NCBI GenBank assembly: GCA_910591455.2
Contig: OU342821.1
Coordinates: 3,638,501 to 3,702,500, forward strand
Origin: Pholis gunnellus
Lineage: Eukaryota > Chordata > Actinopteri > Perciformes > Pholidae
DNA: 64,000 bases
Reading direction: 5' to 3'
Both the position numbers and the translations under genes were made by a program. Below the pieces are notes generated by a model that did not search any database, was not told where the DNA came from, and was given only the letters and a program-made list of their open reading frames with translations. This document shows, in pieces, positions 10,596-20,591 of this stretch (the stretch's first letter is position 1; the number at the start of each line of letters is the position of its first letter).

Positions 10596-12740
10596 GCGCA
10601 TGTCCGTTAGTAAAAGAGTCGTTAGAGTCGTGAGTGTCGTTAGTGATAGAGTCGTTAGAGTTGTTAGAGTCATTAGTGTCCTTAGTAATAGACTCGTTTG
10701 AGTCATTAGTGTCGTTAGTAATTAAGTCATTAGAGTCGATAGAGTCATTCGTGTCCTTAGTAATAGAGTCGTTAGAGTCGTTAGTCCTGTAGATTCGTTA
10801 GTCTATTAGAGTCTCGTTAGTAATAGAGTCGTTAGAGTCGTTAGTGTCGTTAGTAATAGAGTCGTTAGAGTGGTTAGTGTCATTAGTGTCATTAGAAATA
10901 GAGTCGTTAGAGCCATTAGTCCCGTAGAGTTGTTAGTCTATTCGACTATAATAGATTAGTGTTCTTAGTAATAGACTCGTTAGAGTCATTAGTGTCGTTA
11001 GTAATTGAGTCATTAGAGTCGATAGAGTCATTCGTGTCCTTAGTAATAGAGTCGTTAGAGTCGTTAGTCCCGTAGATTAGTTAGTCTATTAGAGTCCCGT
11101 TAGTAATAGAGTCGTTTGAGTCTTTAGTGTCGTTAGTAATAGAGTCGTTAGAGTGGTTAGTGTCATTAGAAATAGAGTCGTTAGAGTCATTAGTCCCGTA
11201 GAGTTGTTAGTCTATTAGAGTCGTTAGTCCCGTAGAGTAGTTAGTCCCGTAGAGTTGTTAGTCTATTAGAGTCGTTAGTCCCGTAGAGTAGTTAGTCCCG
11301 TAGAGTCCCGTTAGTAATAGAGTCGTTAGAGTCATTAGTGTCCTTAGTAAAAGAGTCGTTAGAGTCGTTAGTCCCGTAGAGTCCCATTAGTAATAGAGTT
11401 GTTAGAGTCGTTAGTGTCATTAGTAATAGAGTCGTTAGAGTCGTTAGAGGCATTAGTGTCGTTAGTAATAGAGTCGTTAGAGTCGTTAGTTTCGTTAGTT
11501 TCATTAGTAATAGAGTCATTAGAGTTGTTAGAGACGTTAGTCCTGTAGAGTCGTTAAAGTCGTTAGTCCTGTAGTAGTTAGTCTCGTAGAGTCCCGTTAG
11601 TAATAGAGTCGTAGAGTTGTTAGAGTCATTAGTGTCCTTAGTAATAGAGTCGTTAGAGATAGAGTCATAAGAGTCGTTAGAGTCTGTGTCCTTAGTAATA
11701 GAGTCATTAGTCCCGTAGAGTCGTTAGTCCCGTAGAGTCGTTAGTCTATTAGAGTCGTTAGTCCCGTAGAGTAGTTAGTCCCGTAGAGTCCTGTTAGTAA
11801 TAGAGTCGTTAGTGTCATTAGTAATAGAGTCGTTAGAGTCAGAGGCGTTAGTCCCATAGAGTCCCGTTAGTAATAGAGTCGTTAGAGTCGTTAGAGTCAT
11901 TACTGTCCTTAGTAATAGAGTCGTTAGAGTCATAAGTGTCGTTAGTAATAGAGTCATTAGAGTCGTTAGAGTCAGTGTCCTTAGTAATAGAGTCGTTAGT
12001 CCCGTAGAGTCGTTTTTCCCGTAGAGTAGTTAGACCCGTAGAGTCCCGTTAGTAAAAGAGTCGTTAGAGTCGTTAGTGTCCTTATTAATAGAGTCATTAT
12101 TCCCGTAGAGTCATTAGTCCCGTAGAGTAGTTATACCCGTAGAGTCCCGTTAGTAAAAGAGTCGTTAGAGTCGTTAGTGTCATTAGTGATAGAGTCGTTA
12201 GAGGTGTTAGTGTCGTTAGTAATAGAGGCGTTAGAGTCGTTAGTATCGTTAGTGTCATTAGTAATTGAGTCGTTAGAGTCGTGAGAGGCGTTAGTCCCGT
12301 AGAGTCGTTAAAGTCATTAGTCCCGTAGAGTTGTTAGTCTATTAGAGTCGTTAGTCCCGTAGTAGTTAGTCCCGTAGAGTCCCGTTAGTAATAGAGTCAT
12401 TAGAGTCGTTAGAGTCATTAGTGTCCTTAGCAATAGAGTCGTTAAAGTCGTTAGTGTCGATAGTAATAGAGTCGTTAGAGTCGTTAGTCCTGTAGAGTTG
12501 TTAGTCTATTAGAGTCGTTAGTCACGTAGAGTAGTTAGACCCGTAGAGTCCCGTTAGTAATAGAGTCGTTAGAGTCGTTAGTGTCATTAGTAATAAGAGT
12601 CGTTAAAGTCGTTAGTGTCGTCAGTTATAGAGTCGTAAGAGTCGTTAGAGTCATTAGTGTCCTCAGTAATACAGTCGTTAGAGTCGTTAGTCCCGTAGAG
12701 TTGTTAGTCTATTAGAGTCGTTCGTCACCTAGAGTAGTTA
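10596..12740. repeat. Degenerate 9-bp minisatellite, right array
   Basis: This uses the same word family, in the same orientation, as the left array, for about 2.1 kb. Composite blocks such as GTTAGTCTATTAGAGTCGTT and CCCGTAGAGTAGTTAG recur. The array begins abruptly after the truncated third macrosatellite copy and ends at GTTAGACAAACC. Same orientation and words on both sides suggest one original array that now contains the macrosatellite. Confidence 0.95.
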
Positions 12741-12744
12741 GACA

Positions 12745-13215
12745 AACCAAACACTGGCTCTAAATAGGGCCATTTGTGTTTTCGTGTTGACCTCCAAGTT
12801 TCAACCTCACCGCTATGACGCAAGATCCTACAAACTAGTTCTTTAATGTTTTCAGAAGACCAGTCCTCTCAGACGCACCTTTAACTGGTCCTAGTTTTAC
12901 TACCTGACAAAATGTTATACTTTCTGTGTGTACTCCAAACAAACCTTTCTTGGTCATGCACATTCTATGAACCCTTATATTACATTAATGATACTCTGGT
13001 AAACAATAATGGAACAAGATTCCGAATGGTCAAACATGATTGTACGTGTAGGATGCGTAATGTGTAATTTCAACAAGCCGTCCAACACGTACGACCACAT
13101 AGGACATTTGTTCCGACCCTCTAACAGGAGCGTTTCCTAAATCTAAACCTGTCACAGTTTTCTGTAATGGCTGCAGTTTTAAACATGAGGTTCACGAACT
13201 AGGACAGGTTTATTG
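12745..13215. repeat. Fragments of dispersed repeats
   Basis: Sequence at 12755-12855 (CTGGCTCTAAATAGGGCCA ... ATCCTACAAACTAGTTCTTT) resembles one end of the dispersed repeat also seen at 27040-27600. Sequence at 13127-13215 (GAGCGTTTCCTAAAT..., GCAGTTTTAAACATG) resembles 14902-14985 on the other side of the DIRS-like element. The part between is unremarkable. Confidence 0.5.
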
Positions 13216-13219
13216 CGTG

Positions 13220-14760
13220 ATGAATGAGTGTTAGATTCAGGGGGGACCGTTGGTGTCTGGTGGCTGGCGGGAACGGGGGAATGAAGACTGTAGAGTGGGG
13301 GCCGTCTCTTCGGAAGCTCTGGTGGTGCAGAGTCCCCAAAAGACAGCTTCATGAAGATGGATGCCGGTGGACGTTTCAGATGTCATTCAGGTTGGAACGG
13401 ATATAGGAGAGGTACGCGGGGGCAAGAAGATGGTGTGGTCGGGAATTCCTTGACTTGAAGCGATGGATGTGGCACCAATGTGGAATGAATGGCCCGAGTA
13501 CACTCGGGGGGGTACTAAGATATGGCGAAAGTGGTGGTGAACCCGGTACCACGTGGCCCCTTTGCCCGTCTCTGTGACGAACAGGGGATCTTGCGGGGAT
13601 GTTTGGCTGGCTGAAATCAAGGTTAGACTTCGCATTAACTGCATTTTAGACAATGTGACCATCCTTTATTAAGATGGTCTATAACGGTGGTATTATCAGT
13701 AGATGGCAATGGTCTTTTTGGACCATTCATGCCCACAGAGAATGGCTGCTACGACTATGGGATACATTTCGGAGATCGAAGAAGGAGTGAGAGAAGATAA
13801 TTCAGGTGGCCATGCGGCTGAGAAACACTTGTCACCATAGAGGCGGCGAAGCCGATGGAGGGTAATTGAGTGAGGTTGATAAAGTTACCGGCGAGAATCT
13901 GTTGCCTCAGCGTGTGGTGCGGGGGATGATCGAGCGGATGCGACTGGGCGCGCTGGAGTTAATGCTGTGGCTAAAGTGAAACTGATAGGTGGGGGAAAAT
14001 AAGTCGGAAGGATGCTGGAACTGGCTGCTGGCGGAGCTGTGGAAAGAAGAGCATTTAAGGTGGGATGGGCAACACTAGTGGGGGTAGGGGTGGAGGAAGA
14101 GAGGGGGACGGCAAAAGCGGGAAGAAACAACTGATGCATCCCTGGGTAAGATACCCAACCCCGAGCTGCTCCCGTAGGTGCGCCATTTACCTAACCGTTC
14201 CCTGTTGTTGGAGCAGTCTGTGCAGCTGGGGTAGCTGGTAGAGGTGGGAGGAGTTGGCTGAAGTTGGCCGAGGTGGGTGGGACATGAAAGGTAGAAGTAA
14301 GAGAAAAGGAAAGGATGCTAGAATGGAGGGATGAATGTGCCTGGGTTAATAGTGAAGTCTGGGGAAAATAAATTGCAAGGTGAGATGTCTCTGGGACAGA
14401 GGGAGCTTAAAGTGGGTGGTATATGACCTCACACTCTGAAGGGACTGATGTAGATGGCTGGGCTTCTTCGGCCGTGTGATCCGTCATCGGCGGTGCGGCT
14501 GACGTGGCGCGGGGAACCCGGAAGTGCTCTGCGTTGGATTGCGTTCTCCGGTTGAGGGACTGTCCACTCGGAAAAGTGGGATATGTAGAGACTGTTGGAG
14601 CGTCAGAATGGTGAATGAGGGTGAATGGTGAATGAGGGTGGTTTCACCCGCCGTTCGAGTGCCTGATAGCGGCGTGGGGATGTAGGGTAAAGGATGAAGG
14701 GATGGGGGGTCATGGGATGAAGGGATGAGGGTCGTGGGATCAAGGGATGGGATGCCGAAA
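13220..14760 (-). mobile_element. DIRS/Ngaro-like retroelement, internally deleted
   Basis: On the minus strand, pieces of three retroelement domains are stitched together. At about 13864-13910, LRQQILAGNFINLTQL resembles the gag-side motif of these elements. At about 13700-13850, GDKCFSAAWPPEL and EMYPIVVAAILCGHEWSKK followed by TIAIY match the RNase H domain. At 13376-13560, PLFVTETGKG, YSGHSFHIGATSIAS and, after a frame change, AYLSYIRSNLNDI match the C-terminal half of a tyrosine recombinase. Reverse transcriptase and most of the recombinase core are absent. The usual arginine of the HSFRIGA motif is His. A Pro/Ala/Ser-rich frame at 13885-14139 may be gag-derived. Imperfect GGGATGAAGGGATGAGGGT repeats lie at 14690-14750. 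Outer limits are approximate. Domain identity is firm; the exact clade (DIRS or Ngaro) is not. Confidence 0.72.
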
Positions 14761-14789
14761 TCCCCCCGGTGCTACTTAACATTACGTTT

Positions 14790-15240
14790 AAATAACTAAA
14801 TGTTGACTTTTGGTTTCACAACGGGACTTAACCTTAAAATAACTCAGTGTTGATTTTGGTTTCACAACGGGACACGAGCACCTACTCTTTAATACAGCAC
14901 ACATGAGCGTTTCCTGAATTTAAACATAACAGTCGCAGTTTTAACACATGGTGAACATTGTGAAAAGGGTGAATTACGCAACAAATCTACTTGGTTAGGT
15001 TTAAGAAAAGATCATGGTTTGGGTTAAAATGAAGACATCTGTTAAGTTGCTCAACATGACATAAGCATCACATCATCACACAAATAGTGGCCCCCTGGGT
15101 GAAAGTCCAGCGTTTGGTTGACCCATCCATCCTCCCCTCCCAAGAGCTTTACTAGGACTGTGTTGCTCTATAAACTAAGTTACCTCACTTCCGTCTTTGC
15201 TTCCATCACAACTACTATGGCCACTAGAGGCGGTAAATAA
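14790..15240. repeat. Dispersed fish repeat, family C
   Basis: It contains a TTGACTTTTGGTTTCACAAC-type word twice (14806 and 14851), GGTTTAAGAAAAGATCATGG, and GTGAAAGTCCAGCGTTTG followed by CCATCCATCC. The same ordered words recur at 60930-61190 and 61610-61840. It is non-coding. Confidence 0.65.
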
Positions 15241-15429
15241 TATAAACGTAAATATGGGTTGTAATATACTGTTTGCACAAATGCCTTGTGAGGTTGTCTT
15301 TTGATGGAGGACAGGCTCTGTAATTTATCTTACGCCTGAACCCCGTCCTTCCTCTTCCTGCTCTCAAGCATAGTCATTTCCAGTCAGTTCTCGTGTTTCC
15401 TGTTTCCTCCGCCCCTCATAGAGCTAGAA

Positions 15430-16312
15430 CAGGGGTGGCCAACCAGTCAGAGACCAAGAGACACATTTTTTACTGTGTTACCGCAAAGAGCCACATCATA
15501 CACATGGGCACACATGAACATCACCCTATCCCTTCCTCACACACACACATACCTTTGCTCAGCCAGATTTATTGTAAATGTCACACACCAATATGATAAT
15601 GACAGAAATTGACTCCTAAGACCACAGGCCAGTCATTTTCAACAATGAACATTGTGTACACTGTCTCACACAGACAAACTCTCAGTTCAACCAAGTCCAC
15701 AAACAAAAATATAATAATTTACAATAGTGTTTTTCTTTTACTATGCATGTTACTTAGTGGGACTTCTGGCATTCATTGCCTTGAACAATCCTCTTCAAAT
15801 CTGGCTTGTATTCCGTTGTTGCCACTCGAAGCAATTCTTTCACATGGGTGTCAGTCAGAACAGATCGATGCTTTGATTTCACGTGTTTCAGGGTAAAAAA
15901 CACAGACTCGCAGACGTATGTTGACCCAAACATTGACAGTATCTTAAGCGCAGCCCGTTTGACATTGGGGTATTTTTTCATTGGCACACTTTTCCAGAAC
16001 TCAATGGTCCCTTCCCTTAAAGCAGGTTTGAGTTGGTCCTCCTCACAAAGATCGATCATCTCCAACTCAGCCGCATCATCATCTGTGACTAGCGGGGCTT
16101 TCAAACAGTCCGTCTCGGCGTTAAATGGGTCGACGAGGAACGTAATCTGTGGCCGCACATGCGCGTTTGACGAAAATACCGTATTTAACTCAAGCGAAGC
16201 GAACACGAACATTAAAAAAACACAAATACAAACTTCGATATGAACGTAAGAGCCGCATGAAACCGGGCAAAGAGCCGCATGCGGCTCGGGAGCCGCGGGT
16301 TGGCCACCCCTG
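15430..16312 (-). mobile_element. hAT (Charlie-like) DNA transposon, 883 bp
   Basis: The ends are perfect 15-bp terminal inverted repeats: CAGGGGTGGCCAACC at 15430 and its reverse complement ending at 16312. Flanking 8-bp target duplications are AGCTAGAA (15422-15429) and ATCTAGAA (16313-16320), one mismatch, close to the NTCTAGAN site preferred by Charlie-type hATs. A palindromic AGCCGCATGCGGCT lies just inside the right end. The interior keeps only the 3' end of the transposase gene. The element sits 128 bp upstream of the first finTRIM start codon. Confidence 0.92.
15754..16212 (-). pseudogene. hAT transposase C-terminal fragment (hATC domain)
   Basis: This is a 152-residue open frame inside the 883-bp hAT element. 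The C-terminal half carries the hAT dimerisation signature: FWKSVPMKKYPNVKRAALK, then MFGSTYVCESVFFTLKHVKS, KHRSVLTDTHV and LLRVATTEYKPDL. A full hAT transposase is about 600 residues, so the DNA-binding BED finger and the catalytic core are missing. The frame is open but cannot encode an active transposase. The first Met lies in element sequence and need not be a real start. Expression is not implied. Confidence 0.88.
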
Positions 16313-16439
16313 ATCTAGAAGTTCACATATGGGTGTAGCCAATATGCTGTGACGTGCAAGTGCATACGCCCCATTCATTGCATATCAGTGAACGTGAAGA
16401 AGTCAAATTATTTGACATTCACTGTCTCTGAGTGGTGAA

Positions 16440-18117
16440 ATGGCGCAGCGAGGAATTTCGCTGGACCAGGACAAGCTCTGCTGTTCGATCTGTCTGGACC
16501 TACTGAAGGATCCAGTGACTATTCCCTGTGGACACAACTACTGTATGAGCTGTATCAAAAGCCACTGGGATGAAGAGCACGAGAAGAAACTCCACAGCTG
16601 TCCTCAGTGCAGACAGGAATTTGTTCCGAGGCCTTCCCTGGTGAAAAACACCATGGTGGCAGATTTAGTGGAGGAACTGATGAAGATGGGACTCCAAGCT
16701 GCTCCAGCTGATCACTGCTATGCTGGACCTGAAGATGTGGCTTGTGATTTCTGCACTGGGAGAAAACGGAAAGCTCTCAAGTCCTGTCTGCAGTGTGTGG
16801 TCTCTTATTGTGAGCAGCACCTCCAGCCTCACTATGAATCCTCTGCCTTTGAGAAGCACAAGCTGATCGACCCCTCCAAGGAGCTCCAGGAGAACATCTG
16901 TACTCGTCACAATGAGGTGATGAAGATATTTTGCCGTACTGACCACCACTGTATCTGTTATCTGTGCTCCATGGATGAACATAAAGGCTACAACACAGTC
17001 CCAGCTGCAGACTGAGAGGCAGAAAGAGCTCGGGGTGAGTCGACAGAAGATCCAGCAGAGAATCCAGAACAGAGAGAAAGATGAGAAGGTGCTTCAGCAG
17101 GAGGTGGAGGCTATCAATCGCTCTGCTGATAATGCTGTGAGGGACAGCGAGAAGATCTTCACAGATCTGATCCGCCTCATTGAGAAAAGAAGCTCAGATG
17201 TGAAGCAGCAGATCAGATCTCAGGAAAAAAGTGAAGCGAGTCGAGTCAAAGAGCTTCAGAAGGAGCTAGAGGAGGAGATCTCTGAACTGAGGAGAAAAGA
17301 CGCTGAGCTAGAGCAGCTGTCACAGACAGAGGACCACACCCATTTTCTACTCAAGTACCCCCTTCTGTCACATGTTAGTGACTCTACAGACTTACCCAGT
17401 ACAAATATCGGTCTCTTGAGGTACTTTGACGATGTACCAGCGGCTGTGTCAGAGGCCAAAATTAAACTACAGGACATTCTTAATGAGGAATGGATCAAGA
17501 TCTCATATACATTGACCAACATAGATGTTTTACTGCCACAAGTAGAGCCGAAGACCAGAGATGAATTCTTAAAATATTCACAAAGACTTACACTGGATCC
17601 AAACACAGCAAACACATGGGTGTCAATATCAGAGGAGAACATGAAAGCATCAAACGTTAGTAGAAAACAGACGTATTCAAGTCACCCAGATCGATTTCTT
17701 AACAGGTCTCAGGTTCTGAGTCAAGAGAGTCTGACTGGACGTCACTACTGGGAGGTGGAGTGGAGTGGGTTAGGAGCTCATGTAGCTGTCACATACAAGG
17801 ATATTAGCAGAAAAGGAGCAGAAAGTGAATTTGGATGTAGTGACAAGTCTTGGGCTCTAGATTGTTCGTTTAATGGTTATAAATTCAGACATAACAACAT
17901 CAGAACTTCCCTCTCAGGCCCTCAGTCCTCCAGAGTAGGAGTGCACCTGGACCACAGGGCAGGTATCCTGTCCTTCTACAGCGTCTCTGAAACCATGACT
18001 CTCCTCCACAGAGTCCAGACCAAATTCACTCAGCCTCTCTATGCTGGACTTAGAGCTTATGGAATTTGGAGTTTACGATCATCTGCTGAGTTTTGTGAGC
18101 CAAAAGACAAATGCTAG
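16440..18117 (+). pseudogene. finTRIM/TRIM16-like gene, intronless, frameshifted
   Basis: The start at 16440 (MAQRGISLDQDKL) opens a 191-codon frame. It holds a C3HC4 RING at residues 15-57 (C15, C18, C30, H32, C35, C38, C54, C57 all present), a B-box1-like segment (CDFCTGRKRKALKSCLQC, about 103-120) and a B-box2 (about 154-185, CxxH...C...C..C). It ends at a TGA at 17013. The protein then resumes in another frame: coiled coil (QKELGVSRQKIQQRIQNRE, about 17020-17330) and PRY-SPRY/B30.2 (17540-18105: LDPNTANTW, LTGRHYWEVEWSG, SWALD, FYSVSETMTLLHR), stop at 18115-18117. Compared with the tandem copy at 20592, about 8 bp are missing near 17008, which accounts for the frame change. finTRIMs are fish-specific RING E3 ligase-type proteins linked to antiviral immunity. 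A sequencing error or a functional truncated RING/B-box protein is possible. Confidence 0.85.
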
Positions 18118-18860
18118 AGCCAGTGGGTGAGATTCTTCTGTGAGTGTTTATAGATGTTTATCTTTCTTTGTTGCTCAACTATCTTTAGGGTTTGATCATA
18201 ATCACTGCTCATATAACTAAGAGCTTTTTTTCTTCTTTTAAATTCAGATATTCTTTTGGGTCATTATTTTTTACTGATAACACGGAACAATATGTATCAT
18301 TTTAGGGAGATATTTTCTGTTTTATCTGTTTTGTGGTTTGTCAGGAAGGATACCTCTGATTTCTAAAAGAAGGCACGGACAGCCAGAAGGGGATTTACAA
18401 TGCTTTCATTTGTGAGTTTTAACTATCATCAGACTATTTGTGTGAAGACTGGACTGTGTTGCATCTGTTTCTAGAGGATTTTGTATTTTGGGGTCTTTAT
18501 TTTGTACTTGTTTCATTCATGTTTTGTACTCGTTTCATTCAGGTTCAGTGTGTCCTGATTTTATTTTGCAAGTTCACTCTCCCCGTGTGTCCTGTCTGGG
18601 TTTACTTCCTTGTCTTTTGTGTGTTTTATCACCTTTATCACCTTTGTTGACTGTCTGCCCTGATTAGTTCCTCTGTGACCTGCCTGTCCTGTTGGACTCA
18701 AGCTTGTAAGCATTTTTTAATTAAATCATTGCATAGTTTCTGCTTCATAAAGAGTGACTGAACCAGAGTGTTTACGATGTTTACCAGGATTTACTGATTG
18801 TATATGTGAATGAAATAAATCAATGAAAATATTTCTTTTGTTGAAATGAACACAGTGTCC
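18118..18860 (+). other. 3' flank / probable 3' UTR of first finTRIM copy
   Basis: No coding similarity. A TTTACCAGGATTTACTGATTG block followed by AATAAA (18814-18819) is shared with the region after the second copy (22725-22764). The 3' flank was therefore duplicated with the gene and probably holds the poly(A) signal. Confidence 0.55.
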
Positions 18861-19404
18861 TTGTGTGTTTATTTTTAGAAGGTAGTAAAGCTACAGAAGA
18901 AAATCTAAAAGTGATTTGAGAGTATAACTGAGGGCATTGTCCGACTATAACATAACAAAGTGAACAGGAAGCAGCAGTGTTATCAAAGCACTGGGCCAGT
19001 TAAATGTCTGAATGAAGCCAATCAGCCTCATTTACACATTTAAAAAAATGTTTTCTCTCAAATTCATTGTAAACACAGAATAGGAGACAATCAAGAAAAC
19101 CCAATGTCTGATTAATTAACAATGTATGGGCCATTGATTTGTTCTTCCCATGTAAAATCAGAATCATTTTAAAAGGATAGGTTCCAAGTTATTATTCTCA
19201 AAAACTCATTTTACAGCTCAACAGTCCACTAAAATATATTAGTTGAGAAATACAATACAATGCAGTGTATTGCAATGTAATACAATGACAGAATCTTAGC
19301 CAGCGCTGCCTCGTTTAACAGTTTGATCTGAGCTCATAAGCTTTTTTTGCACCCAGTCATGAGCTGCCATGTGGAGGCCCAGCAGAAGTCTTGATGATGT
19401 AGAG
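18861..19404. other. Non-coding spacer
   Basis: AT-rich sequence between finTRIM copy 1 and the hAT end. It contains a short run of TACAATGCAGTG-like words at 19250-19290. Nothing else is supported. Confidence 0.5.
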
Positions 19405-19700
19405 CAGGGGTCACCAATAGGCGGACTGCGGTCCGGATCCGGACCCAGACGCTGTCCTATCCGCACCCGGACGAATAACTGATGGATAATTGAGAATTAT
19501 ACATTTTGGCGGAGCGCTTCTATTTTAACCTGCACAGCTTTTCCAGCCTTTACGGCACTCGTTCAGCAGTCCAGGAAATACACCTACCAATCACATACGT
19601 TGTAAATCATCTCACGTGACCTACTCAGCCAATCGAATATCTGTATTCTGAAACGCATCGTTCGTGAGCCGAGTGAGATTTGCACACATCTTTAGACCAA
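19405..19700. mobile_element. hAT element end, truncated
   Basis: It begins CAGGGGTCACCAATAGGCGG, a hAT-type terminus, followed by the GGACTGCGGTCCGGATCCGG palindromic subterminal motif I associate with fish hAT elements. No matching opposite terminus (GGTGACCCCTG) was found downstream and no transposase is present, so this is one end of a truncated copy. The right limit is approximate. Confidence 0.65.
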
Positions 19701-19814
19701 ACACTCCAGTCTGAACTGAGGGCAAGATGTTGAAATGTGTAGAGATTGTTTATTATAAAGTTCACTGAGACAGTTATGATGTGAAATACCCCTGCTGTAG
19801 GGTTTCATCAGTTG

Positions 19815-20395
19815 TCACAACAGAGGATAAGCTGAATCCCCGATAATGTGCGTTCCCTCTGGGACCAGGGCCTGGCGATCTTCTTCCAAAAGCTGTGCAA
19901 CATCCGTGTTGGCTATGGGTTTGTTGCAATGTGGTGTTTTAAAATGGGAATGTGACAGCACAGACTGTATTTGTGAATTCCAGCTGTTTAAAACCGTAAC
20001 TAAGATGTGTGAAGTGCTTCCCCCTGTAGGCCACAACATGTGATGGGGTGGATGTGTATTGACCAGGGAACAAAAGTCTTGGGAGATGTGTTGAAACTGT
20101 AGATTTTGAGATGTGGAATCTGTCTGCCACCTCCTGGTTGGACAGAGTAGTTTGGTTTGCTGTCTGTTCATGTAGAATAGTCCCTGCATGGTCATTAGGT
20201 CCTAGCAGAGAAGAGAGTCAAACTGACATGCAAATATCAGTGATTATACTTTGGCCTCACAATGCTGTTGATAAGCCTACCTCTACTTGTCCTCTTGATA
20301 GTCTGAAATTACTTTTGAAGTCAGTGACACTTTACAGGACAACCTTCTCACCAAAATGTGGTATTTTTGGAACCAACCTGCGAGAAGAAGTATGA
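19815..20395 (-). pseudogene. PIF/Harbinger (HARBI1-like) transposase remnant
   Basis: Reading the minus strand through three frames gives, in order: FRLSRGQVEVGLSTALWP (about 20290), a helix-turn-helix-like NQEVADRFHISKSTVSTHL (about 20090-20140), YRGKHFTHLSYGFKQLEF (about 19980-20030), and PEGTHIIGDSAYPLL (19815-19860). The last matches the DDE-nuclease GD(S/A)xYPL block of Harbinger transposases and HARBI1. The D-G motif region between them is damaged and several frame changes occur, so it is inactive. No terminal repeats or target duplication were recognised. It lies between the two finTRIM copies. Confidence 0.8.
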
Positions 20396-20591
20396 AGCTG
20401 ATTCTATACAATTCTAAAGGACTCATTGGGCATGTAGGGAGCAGTTATTACATTATTATCATTGCTGACCAATGAAAACCATGTAACTCCACAAAAGCTT
20501 TTTATAAAATAATAAAAAAACAACCTTGTTTTAAACTTTGTGAATAGCATTTATATAATATTTAACTATAATATTGAATTTTGAGACTGAT

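Noticed and set aside
3541..12740. Spaced direct repeats considered as a CRISPR-like array
   Set aside because: The context is a fish genome, the repeats are contiguous and degenerate without unique spacers, and no cas genes are present.
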